In this document: positions 6,930-14,188 of the stretch, one piece after another | Layout of the letters: every line of letters starts with the position of its first letter | Numbering within the stretch: position 1 is the stretch's first letter | Assembly (NCBI RefSeq): GCF_900018785.1 | Contig: NZ_FCOY01000006.1 | Span: forward strand, 248,001 to 312,000 | Direction of reading: 5' to 3' | DNA length: 64,000 nt | From: Xanthomonas massiliensis | GTDB lineage: Bacteria; Pseudomonadota; Gammaproteobacteria; Xanthomonadales; Xanthomonadaceae | Notes under the pieces: model-generated | Databases searched by the model: none | What the model saw: only the letters and a program-made list of their open reading frames with translations | What the model was told of the DNA's origin: nothing | Program-made: the position numbers and the translations under genes

Positions 6930-9653
6930 TCAGAACCTGGCGCGCAGGTTGAGATAGTACTGGCGACCGTTGGAGTAGATCGCGTAGGGCAGGTAGCCCA
7001 CATCCGTATCGGTGTAGTACTTGTACTTGGGATTGTTGAGGTTCAGGCCGTCGAGGGTGATCGACAGGGTGTCGTTGATCTTCCAGCCCAGCGAGGCCGA
7101 CAGCGTGCCGAAATCGTCCTGGTAGTAGGGTGTGGCACGGCTGGCGCCGGCATAGAACTTGTCGCGGTAGCTCCAGGACACGCGGGCGCTGAAACGGTCG
7201 TTCTCGAAGTAGGCCGCGGCGTTGTAGGTGTTCTTCGAGGTCCCGAAGACCGGCGTGCCGGTATCGGTGTCGCCATCGGCGTAGGTGTAGTTGAGGTTGA
7301 CGCCGAAGAACTCGCCGAGGGGCTGCTGGTACGTCAGTTCCACGCCCTTGACCTTGGCATCGGTGTTGACCGGCACGGTGACGGTGTAGGCCGAGTAGAC
7401 GTCGGTGCCGGCAGCGTGGCTGGCCTGCTGGTCCTTGTACTGGATGACCTGGCTGCCGCCGACGTCCACGTAGTCCTTCATCTTCATGTAGAACACGCTG
7501 CCGGCCAGCAGCGCACGCGGGGCGAAATACCATTCCAGCGACGCGTCGAAGTTGGAGGACACCAGCGGCTTGAGCTTGGGATTGCCGCCGCTGCCGGTAT
7601 GGGTCAGGTCATCCAGCGAGAGCGAGCCGGCCAGCGCGGAGTAGTCCGGGCGGGTGAGTGTCTGCGACGCGGCAACGCGCGCGACCAGGTCCTTGGCCAG
7701 GTCGAACTTGATGTTGGCGCTGGGCAGCAGCTTGCTGTAGTCGTTGTCCACGGTGACCGGCAGGTAGTCGCCGAAGGCCGAACCGGTGATGGCGCCGGGG
7801 ATGCCCGAGTCCACCGCCAGCGCTTGGTTGTAGCGGATGTCGCTGTTGGTCTTGACGTAGCGCAGGCCGATGTTGCCGCTCCATGCATCGCCCTCGAAGT
7901 TGGCCTGCACGTACGCGGCATAGTTCTTCTCCTTCACCCCGTAGACGTCGGAGAAGTAGAAGCGCTCGGGATAGTCGCGGTCGGCGTATTGCGCGTTGTA
8001 GGCGGCGAGCTGGCTGGCGGTGTAGTAGAAGATGTTGGACGGCACGTTGCCCCCCACGCCATTGCCGAAATCGCTCGGATAGTGGGCCACGTCGGTCGGG
8101 AAGGCGGAAGGGTCGTTCCAGGCGGTCGCCCAGTTCGGGCCTTGCGCGATCTCGTAGTCGTTGTGGCGGTTGTGCTCGGCATAGCGGATACCGAAGTCCA
8201 GCGAGCTCAGCACGCCGTCGGTGTTGAACAGGCTGCCGTCGGCAGTGAACCAGTTCTCCTTGTCCATCACGTCGATGTCCTGGCCGCCGAAGATCCATCC
8301 CGAGGCCGGGTCGGCGGTGGCGACGTCGCCGTAGCTGTTGCCGTCCCCCATTCCCCAGTCGATGGCCTTGCCGATACCGTTCATCTGCCAACTTGCACCC
8401 GCGCCGACCTGGGTGCCGATCTCGGCCACGTTCTGGGTCGGGCTCTTGCCGCGTCCCTGGCTGGTGCCGCCCTCGAACTTGAACTCCAGGTTGTCGGCGG
8501 GCTTCCAGTCGGCGTTCAACGCGGTGTAGTAGGTCTGCGAGCTGGCGCCGGGGCGCGAGATCATGTCGTAGACGCCGTACGCACCGGTGCCGCCGGTCAG
8601 GGTGCCGTTGGTGATGACGCCGTTCTTGACCGTGTAGTCGGAGAAGGTGGCGTCGTTGGCCAGGGCGTTGCTCGCCCACATCATGTAATTGCGGTTGTAG
8701 TTGTCCGCACTCATCTTCGAGTAGAAGCCATTCAGGTCCAGCGTCAGCGTGTCCGTGGGCTTGAACTCGATATCGATGGTGCCGCCCTTGCGCTCGCGTT
8801 CCTGGGTAAACAGCACCGCGCCGATCTCGTTCGGGTAGAGCAGGCCCACGAGTTCGGGGTTGGCCTGGGCGACCGCCGTCGGCGTCACGCCATCGCCCTT
8901 GACCGCGGGAACGGGCACGTAGCCGCCGACCACTTCCTGGCCATCGCGGCGCAGGCTGCGTTCCTCCTTGAAGCCCTGCACCGTCACGCCCAGGTTGTTG
9001 GCATCGTTCTTCCAGTTCAGCAGGACGCTGACCTGGGGCTTGGTATCGCTGGGCAGGTCGGAATAGACCGCGCCCACCGAGCCTTCCGCGGTGAACGTGT
9101 CGGCGAATTCCAGCGGCTTGCGGGTGATGATGTCGATCGATCCGGTGGCGCCCCCTTCGACCAGCTTGGCCTCGGAGGTCTTGTGCACGACTACCTGGTC
9201 GACGATCTCCGAGGGCAGCAGCGAATAGCTCACGCTGCGGCCGACGGTGCTTACCTGGCTGAGCACGAACCAGTCGCCCGTGGCCACCCCATGGCCGTTG
9301 ATCGTGGTCTGGGTGAGGCTGGGAGAGGTGCCGCGCAGGCTGACGCGGTCGGCCTCGTCGAAGCCGCCCTCGCTGGCACTGGAGGAGCTGATGTTCACGC
9401 CGGGCAGCTCGCGCAGGGTGTCGGCGACGTTCTTGGCCGGCAGCTTGCCGATGTCCTCGGCGGTGACGACCTCGACGTGCGAGCCGGCGTCGCGCTTGCT
9501 ATCGAGCGACTTCTCCATCGAGCCGCGGATGCCGGTGACCTGGACCGTGTCCAGGTCGGTCGCCTGCTGGGTGGATGACGCGTCCTGGGCCTGTGCGGCG
9601 AAGGACAGGCAGCTGACGATCGCCGCCGACAGGAGGGTCTTGCGATGCTTCAT
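6930..9653 (-). CDS. TonB-dependent outer membrane receptor (receptor 1 of the GlcNAc locus)
   Basis: A 907-residue outer membrane active transporter. The chosen ATG (9653) has AGGAGA seven bases upstream; a longer frame adds only six residues. A signal peptide (KTLLSAAIVSCLSFAAQAQ) is followed by a TonB-box-like VQVTG, then the plug with VTAEDIGKLPAKNVADTLRELPGV. The long beta-barrel ends in Phe (NLRARF). The plug type is typical of Xanthomonadaceae carbohydrate-associated TonB receptors. Its place between the sugar kinase and GH20 genes indicates import of a GlcNAc-containing oligosaccharide. Candidate equivalents are the Xanthomonas nixA/nixB receptors, but identity with either cannot be settled here. 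Confidence 0.92.
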   Translation of the reverse strand: MKHRKTLLSAAIVSCLSFAAQAQDASSTQQATDLDTVQVTGIRGSMEKSLDSKRDAGSHVEVVTAEDIGKLPAKNVADTLRELPGVNISSSSASEGGFDEADRVSLRGTSPSLTQTTINGHGVATGDWFVLSQVSTVGRSVSYSLLPSEIVDQVVVHKTSEAKLVEGGATGSIDIITRKPLEFADTFTAEGSVGAVYSDLPSDTKPQVSVLLNWKNDANNLGVTVQGFKEERSLRRDGQEVVGGYVPVPAVKGDGVTPTAVAQANPELVGLLYPNEIGAVLFTQERERKGGTIDIEFKPTDTLTLDLNGFYSKMSADNYNRNYMMWASNALANDATFSDYTVKNGVITNGTLTGGTGAYGVYDMISRPGASSQTYYTALNADWKPADNLEFKFEGGTSQGRGKSPTQNVAEIGTQVGAGASWQMNGIGKAIDWGMGDGNSYGDVATADPASGWIFGGQDIDVMDKENWFTADGSLFNTDGVLSSLDFGIRYAEHNRHNDYEIAQGPNWATAWNDPSAFPTDVAHYPSDFGNGVGGNVPSNIFYYTASQLAAYNAQYADRDYPERFYFSDVYGVKEKNYAAYVQANFEGDAWSGNIGLRYVKTNSDIRYNQALAVDSGIPGAITGSAFGDYLPVTVDNDYSKLLPSANIKFDLAKDLVARVAASQTLTRPDYSALAGSLSLDDLTHTGSGGNPKLKPLVSSNFDASLEWYFAPRALLAGSVFYMKMKDYVDVGGSQVIQYKDQQASHAAGTDVYSAYTVTVPVNTDAKVKGVELTYQQPLGEFFGVNLNYTYADGDTDTGTPVFGTSKNTYNAAAYFENDRFSARVSWSYRDKFYAGASRATPYYQDDFGTLSASLGWKINDTLSITLDGLNLNNPKYKYYTDTDVGYLPYAIYSNGRQYYLNLRARF

Positions 9654-9748
9654 GATGTCTCTCCTCATCACTTACATACGGTGGCCGGCGACGGAGCGCC
9701 GTGTGGTGGTTCCGGTACGGGACGGGGGCCGTGCCGGGTGTGCGTGCT

Positions 9749-10789
9749 CTACCGTGCCGGAGCGCGGTCCCCATCCGAATATCTGTCGATGAACCAGTGG
9801 GCGGCACCGAGCACGCCGAGCTGGCCGTGTTCGACGAGCCTGACCGGGATGCGTTCCAGCGCCGCGCGCATGGGGCCCTTGTCCAGGAAGCGCGCGACGA
9901 AATCGCTGGCGGCCAGGAACGGGGCGATCTTGGGCAGGATGCCGCCGGCGAGATAGATTCCGCGCTGGATGCCGTAGAGCAGGGCCATGTCGCCGACGAC
10001 GCTGCCGAGCAGTCCGCAGAACACCTGCAGGGTCTCCACCGCCAGCGGATCGCTGCCGGCCAGCGCGGCGGCGCTGATGTCGTCGGGCGTATCGAGCACC
10101 GCCGCCTGGCCGCGCTCCCCGGCCAGGGCGCGATACAGGTTGAGCAGGCCCGGTCCCGACAGCGCATGCTCGACGCTGACGTGGCGATGCTGCCGGTGCA
10201 GGCGCCGGACCAGGGCCATCTCCAGGTCGGTGGTCGCCGCCAGGGCGGCCTGGCCGGCCTCGGTGGGCAGCACGACCGGACCGTTCGCGGTGGGGATCCA
10301 GACCGCCGCGCCCAGGCCGGTCCCCGGCCCCAGCACCAGCGCCGGACCGCCGGCCCCGTGTTCGGGCCCGGCCAGCTGCAGCACCTGGCTGTCGCCGACG
10401 TGGGTGGCCGCATAGGCGACGGCCTCGAAATCGTTCACCAGGTGCACCGAATCCAGGCCCAGCTCCCGGCGCAGGCCCTGCAACGACAGCGGCCAGGGCA
10501 GGTTGGCGCTGATCACGGTGCCGTCCTGCAGGGCGAAGCCGGCGCTGGCGATCACGCAGTCGTGGACGGCGTGGTCCCCGTCGAGGAAGTCGAGCAGGAT
10601 CGCCGCCAGCGACGGGAAATCCGCGCAACGGTACTTGCGGTACTGCTGGACCTGGACGGGCTGCTGGCCGTCGGCGGCGGTGATGCGTCCGACGCGGACA
10701 TGCGTGCCTCCCACGTCCGCCGCCAGGAAGGCGGGCGGACGGGCGGCAGCCCGCGGGTGGTGCGCGACGACGTCGGAAGCCACGTGCAT
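9749..10789 (-). CDS. Glucokinase-family sugar kinase, probable GlcNAc kinase of the locus
   Basis: A 346-residue ASKHA-fold kinase of the Glk (PF02685) type. Visible motifs are the phosphate loop AADVGGTHVRVG, the sugar-binding VNDFEAVAYA with catalytic Asp, LGPGTGLGAAVW, the substrate-binding LPTEAGQA with Glu, and YLAGGILPKI near the C-terminus. It would phosphorylate glucose or GlcNAc in the cytosol. In Xanthomonas, GlcNAc kinases of the nag regulon belong to this family, and no other kinase is present in the locus, so a NagK role is inferred. AAGGGG lies upstream of the ATG. It heads the minus-strand arm: kinase, receptor 1, GH20. Confidence 0.85.
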   Translation of the reverse strand: MHVASDVVAHHPRAAARPPAFLAADVGGTHVRVGRITAADGQQPVQVQQYRKYRCADFPSLAAILLDFLDGDHAVHDCVIASAGFALQDGTVISANLPWPLSLQGLRRELGLDSVHLVNDFEAVAYAATHVGDSQVLQLAGPEHGAGGPALVLGPGTGLGAAVWIPTANGPVVLPTEAGQAALAATTDLEMALVRRLHRQHRHVSVEHALSGPGLLNLYRALAGERGQAAVLDTPDDISAAALAGSDPLAVETLQVFCGLLGSVVGDMALLYGIQRGIYLAGGILPKIAPFLAASDFVARFLDKGPMRAALERIPVRLVEHGQLGVLGAAHWFIDRYSDGDRAPAR

Positions 10790-10852
10790 TGCCCCTTCTC
10801 GTTGAGCTTTCGGCGCATAGGGCCGATGGCGTGGGCCGAGTTTGATGACAGT

Positions 10853-10868
10853 TTGACAACGATGTCAA
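10853..10868. promoter_or_regulatory. Putative LacI-type (NagR) operator
   Basis: A perfect 6-bp inverted repeat TTGACA-ACGA-TGTCAA with a central CG, the usual architecture of LacI-family operators, 64 bp upstream of the kinase ATG. A LacI-family regulator gene lies in the same locus (19892-20992). The TGACA...TGTCA core agrees with NagR boxes described for Xanthomonadales, as far as I recall. On the minus strand the palindrome itself supplies a TTGACA -35-like hexamer, so binding would block transcription of the kinase operon. Confidence 0.6.
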
Positions 10869-11082
10869 CGGGGTGCGCCGAAAGTCGTATGACTGCTTGG
10901 CCGCCTCGTGGAAAGGCGAGGAATCCCCGTGCAAGGCCAATGGCGGATGGTTTGGCCCCGACTTCGGCCCGCTTCCGACGATGGCTTGGAGAATTGGTAT
11001 TGATGCGGACCGGATCCGTTTCAGCGGGCCGATGACAACGGTGCGCGTGAGCAAGGGCCCCGGGCTTTGTCGTCGTTGCACC

Positions 11083-11130
11083 AATTTTTACAAATTTTTG
11101 ATTTTTAATTTAATTTTTTGAAAATCTTGT
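11083..11130. other. AT-rich tract in a GC-rich genome
   Basis: About nine of ten bases are A or T over 48 bp, with runs such as ATTTTTAATTTAATTTTTTG, in a region otherwise near 70% G+C. It lies 50 bp upstream of the TTGACA element of the receptor 2 promoter. It could be a far-upstream activating element, a nucleoid-protein site or a second promoter. Confidence 0.7.
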
Positions 11131-11180
11131 ACCAGGATGGTGCGACACGCGATGACGCCAGGACAACCGCGAGCGGTCTG

Positions 11181-11209
11181 TTGACATGATCTTTTTAGGA
11201 CCATAAGAA
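11181..11209 (+). promoter_or_regulatory. Candidate sigma70 promoter for receptor 2 operon
   Basis: A consensus -35 hexamer TTGACA (11181-11186) is followed at 17-18 bp by TAAGAA/AAGAAT, a modest -10. The inverted repeat at 11211-11250 begins immediately after the -10, which places it at the expected transcription start and leader. Confidence 0.5.
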
Positions 11210-11210
11210 T

Positions 11211-11250
11211 CGGATCACGCAATTGGTATGTATCCAATTTGCGTGGTCCG
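11211..11250. promoter_or_regulatory. Large inverted repeat at the start of the receptor 2 transcript
   Basis: The left arm CGGATCACGCAATTGG (11211-11226) and right arm CCAATTTGCGTGGTCCG (11234-11250) pair along their whole length, with a single extra T and one A/G difference that would be a G-U pair in RNA; the loop is 7 nt. The outer right arm contains TGGTCC, which is also found in the operator-like repeat before the GntR gene and, inverted as GGACCA, at 11198-11203. It may be a GntR-family (NagQ-like) operator, an RNA hairpin, or both. Confidence 0.65.
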
Positions 11251-11402
11251 ATCGATCGCCAGGCGGCCCGAGTGCCGGGACGGATAGAGGCAAAGTGGGG
11301 AGCCGGCCATGGGTCCAGCGGACTCGGTCGGCGGTCCGTGCCAGGCCTGTGGAATCGATCGTATGTCCGGGTTCACCAGCCATCTCAATCCAGGATAGCC
11401 AT

Positions 11403-14126
11403 ATGCATCGTTCCGCCCTCCCCCGTACCCCGCGCAGCGTGCTGACCCGCTCCATCGTCACTTCTCTCCTTGCCCTGGCCGCCGCGCCCGCGCTGGCCCA
11501 GCAGGCCCAGGGCGACCAGGCCCCTTCCGGCGACGATGCCGCGAAGAGCGACAAGATCGCCCAGCTCGATGCCGTCACCGTCACCAGTTCCTACCAGCAG
11601 AGCCTGATCACCGCCCTGGACAAGAAGCGCGACGACACCCGCGTGTCCGATGGCGTGTCCGCCGAGGACATCGGCAAGTTCCCCTCGGAGAACATCGCCG
11701 AGGCGATCCAGCGCATTCCGGGCGTGCAGATCTCCAGCATCAACGGCCGCGGCTCGACCATCAGCGTGCGTGGCCTGGGACCGCAGTACGCGATGACCAC
11801 GATCAATGGCCAGACCTTCAAGAGCGCGGATTTCACCGACGGTTTCCGCTACGACATCATCCAGCCGGAACTGGCGGCGGGCATCCAGGTGATCAAGTCG
11901 CCGACCGCTGACATGGATGCCGGCGGCCTGTCCGGCACGGTCAACATCGACACCATCAAGCCCCTGGACTACAAGGAGCGCAAGTTGCTCGTGTCGGCGA
12001 CCGGCCAGTATTCGGACTCGGTGGGCGGCAGCCCGACCGGCAAGCTGGTCGGCAGCTACATCGACCAGTTCAAGGTGGGCGACGGCGCGCTCGGGGTGTT
12101 CCTCAATGCCGGCTACCAGAAGCTCAAGGACCGCGCCGACTACTTCTGGATCGATCGGTGGGGCACCGGCACGTACGACGGCGAGTCGGTGGTGATGCCC
12201 ACGCGTACTCGCTACCGGCGTATCGACCGCGACACCACCCGCAAGATGTTCAACGGCGCGATCCAGTGGGCGCCCAGCGACCAGCTGGAGATGGGACTCA
12301 GCTGGATCTACAGCAAGGACAAGACCGAGAACGACATCAAGCAGCAGGTGTTCCTGCTCAGCGGCGGCAGCGAGACCGTGCTGGATGCGGCCAATGGCTA
12401 CGCCACGCGCGTGCAGGCCGACAACTACACGCTGGAAAACAATCGCCAGTACGAAGAGCACAACTGGCTCTCGGAGATGGCGACCTACGATTTCAAGTGG
12501 AAGGGCGATGCCTGGACGGTGACCGGCGCGGCCAACCATGCCCTGGGCAAGACCCACGAGAGCGAGGCGGCGGTGATCGTCGGTGTTCCGGTAGGTTCAA
12601 GCGTCCTGGACATCAGCAATCCCTCGAGCCCTTCGTTCACCGTGTCCAACGATCTGCTCGACGGTGGCCTGTACGACGCGGCGACCGCGGAAGGCGGGCG
12701 CAACCAGTATCCCAACGGGGCGATCAAGCGTCTGCGCAACCAGGAGGACTCGCTGCAGCTCGACGGCCTGCGCTGGCTGGGCTGGGGGTGGCTGGACTCG
12801 ATCAAGGTCGGAGCCAAGTACCGGCGAGAAACGCTGTATCGCGACATCTGGCGCCACGACCGCCTTACCGACGTGACCGACCTGTCGGCGCTGCCCTCGA
12901 TGGCCGATACCGGCGAAAGCGTGACTGACTTCCTCGGCGGCATGTACGACATCCAGCATGCCTTCGTGATCCCGAGCCTGAGTGCCTACCGGGCCGCGCT
13001 CGCCGCCGAGGGCGTCGATGTGCCGAGCCTGTTCGTGCCGCAGAGCAGCTATTACATCACCAACGACATCTGGTCCGGCTATGCCATGGCCAACATCGAT
13101 ACGGACATCGGGTCGATGCGCCTGCGCGGTAACGTCGGAATGCGCTACGAGAACACCAAGCGCGACACCAAGACCTATCTCACATCCGAATCCGACCTGG
13201 ACGAGGGCGAGGTCTACAACATCGAGGGCGTTTCGGACTCGACCTACCGCTACAGCAACTGGCTGCCGAGCGCGAACCTGGTGCTGGAACTGACGCCCAG
13301 CCTGCTGTTGCGCGCCTCCGCGGCCAAGGTCCTGGTGCGCCCGATCCTCACCAGCAGCACGGCCATCGCCAGCAGCGAAGCCACCGCCTACGGCGCAGGA
13401 AACGTGCTCACGCACGAGGTTTCGCTCGGGCAGACCGACCTGAAGGCCATGACCGCCAACCAGGCCGACCTGGCGTTGGAGTGGTACTACGAGGGCGGCT
13501 CGCTCTCGGTGGACGGGTTCTACAAGGCGATCAAGAACGGCACCTACAACCGCAGCAACTTCTGCCTGTCCAGCTACAACGGCGTGTCGATCAGCCAGAA
13601 CTCGGCCGGCGAATGCATGGGCAGCAACGGCGAGGCCTACGAGTTCAGCCAGACCCTCAACGCCGACGACACCAACCGCCTGAAGGGCTACGAGCTGGCC
13701 TGGACCCAGTCGCTGGATGCCTGGTTGCCGCTGCCGGGGTTCGGCTTTACCGCCAACTTCACCCGGGTGATTCCGAGCTTCAAGGAAGACTACGTGATCA
13801 GCAACCTGTCGGAGAAGACCTGGAACCTGACCGGCTACTGGGAGAACAGGATGTTCAGCGCGCGCGTGTCGGCGACGCACCGCAGCGAGTACTACCAGAC
13901 CAGTGCGGACAGCTTCTTCGCCTATGCCGGCCATGTGATGAAAGCGCGGACCCAGCTGGACGCGGCCCTGGGGTTCCGTCCCAACGACAAGCTGAGCTTC
14001 ACCCTGGGGGCGGTCAACCTGACCAACCAGAAGGAGAAGGCCTATTACCAGGTCAGCGACGTCTGGCAGATGACCGGGGTGACCGGCCGCAGCTACTACC
14101 TGACGGCGCAGTGGAACCTGCTGTAG
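11403..14126 (+). CDS. TonB-dependent outer membrane receptor (receptor 2 of the GlcNAc locus)
   Basis: A 907-residue outer membrane transporter. The frame is open further upstream, but ATG 11403 is followed directly by a signal peptide (SIVTSLLALAAAPALAQQ) and preceded by CAGGATAG. A TonB-box-like DAVTVTSS precedes the plug domain (EDIGKFPSENIAEAIQRIPGV, GLGPQYAMTTINGQ, SPTADMDAGGLSGTVNI). The barrel ends in an aromatic-rich strand with YYLTAQWNLL, so the final residue is Leu, not the classic Phe. It diverges clearly from receptor 1. It heads the plus-strand arm of the locus, with GH89 62 bp downstream, suggesting uptake of alpha-GlcNAc-bearing glycans. Confidence 0.92.
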   Translation: MHRSALPRTPRSVLTRSIVTSLLALAAAPALAQQAQGDQAPSGDDAAKSDKIAQLDAVTVTSSYQQSLITALDKKRDDTRVSDGVSAEDIGKFPSENIAEAIQRIPGVQISSINGRGSTISVRGLGPQYAMTTINGQTFKSADFTDGFRYDIIQPELAAGIQVIKSPTADMDAGGLSGTVNIDTIKPLDYKERKLLVSATGQYSDSVGGSPTGKLVGSYIDQFKVGDGALGVFLNAGYQKLKDRADYFWIDRWGTGTYDGESVVMPTRTRYRRIDRDTTRKMFNGAIQWAPSDQLEMGLSWIYSKDKTENDIKQQVFLLSGGSETVLDAANGYATRVQADNYTLENNRQYEEHNWLSEMATYDFKWKGDAWTVTGAANHALGKTHESEAAVIVGVPVGSSVLDISNPSSPSFTVSNDLLDGGLYDAATAEGGRNQYPNGAIKRLRNQEDSLQLDGLRWLGWGWLDSIKVGAKYRRETLYRDIWRHDRLTDVTDLSALPSMADTGESVTDFLGGMYDIQHAFVIPSLSAYRAALAAEGVDVPSLFVPQSSYYITNDIWSGYAMANIDTDIGSMRLRGNVGMRYENTKRDTKTYLTSESDLDEGEVYNIEGVSDSTYRYSNWLPSANLVLELTPSLLLRASAAKVLVRPILTSSTAIASSEATAYGAGNVLTHEVSLGQTDLKAMTANQADLALEWYYEGGSLSVDGFYKAIKNGTYNRSNFCLSSYNGVSISQNSAGECMGSNGEAYEFSQTLNADDTNRLKGYELAWTQSLDAWLPLPGFGFTANFTRVIPSFKEDYVISNLSEKTWNLTGYWENRMFSARVSATHRSEYYQTSADSFFAYAGHVMKARTQLDAALGFRPNDKLSFTLGAVNLTNQKEKAYYQVSDVWQMTGVTGRSYYLTAQWNLL

Positions 14127-14188
14127 GAATGCATGGGCGGGGCCGTTCGCGCGGTCCCGCCTGCTTGGCTTCCGGTCCGGGGACGAAG

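Larger units (their letters stand above)
10790..11402. promoter_or_regulatory. Divergent control region of the GlcNAc locus
   Basis: A 613-bp gene-free region separates the minus-strand kinase from the plus-strand receptor 2. From left to right it holds a NagR-like palindrome (10853-10868), a half-site-like AATTGGTAT (10992-11000), an AT-rich tract (11083-11130), a sigma70-like TTGACA (11181), a GGACCA/TGGTCC inverted pair, and a 40-bp inverted repeat (11211-11250) that repeats AATTGGTAT. Short open frames here look non-coding. Confidence 0.75.

Noticed and set aside
10873-11121. An 82-residue open frame inside the divergent GlcNAc control region.
   Set aside because: No ribosome site, no family features, and its end runs through the AT tract; it overlaps apparent regulatory DNA.
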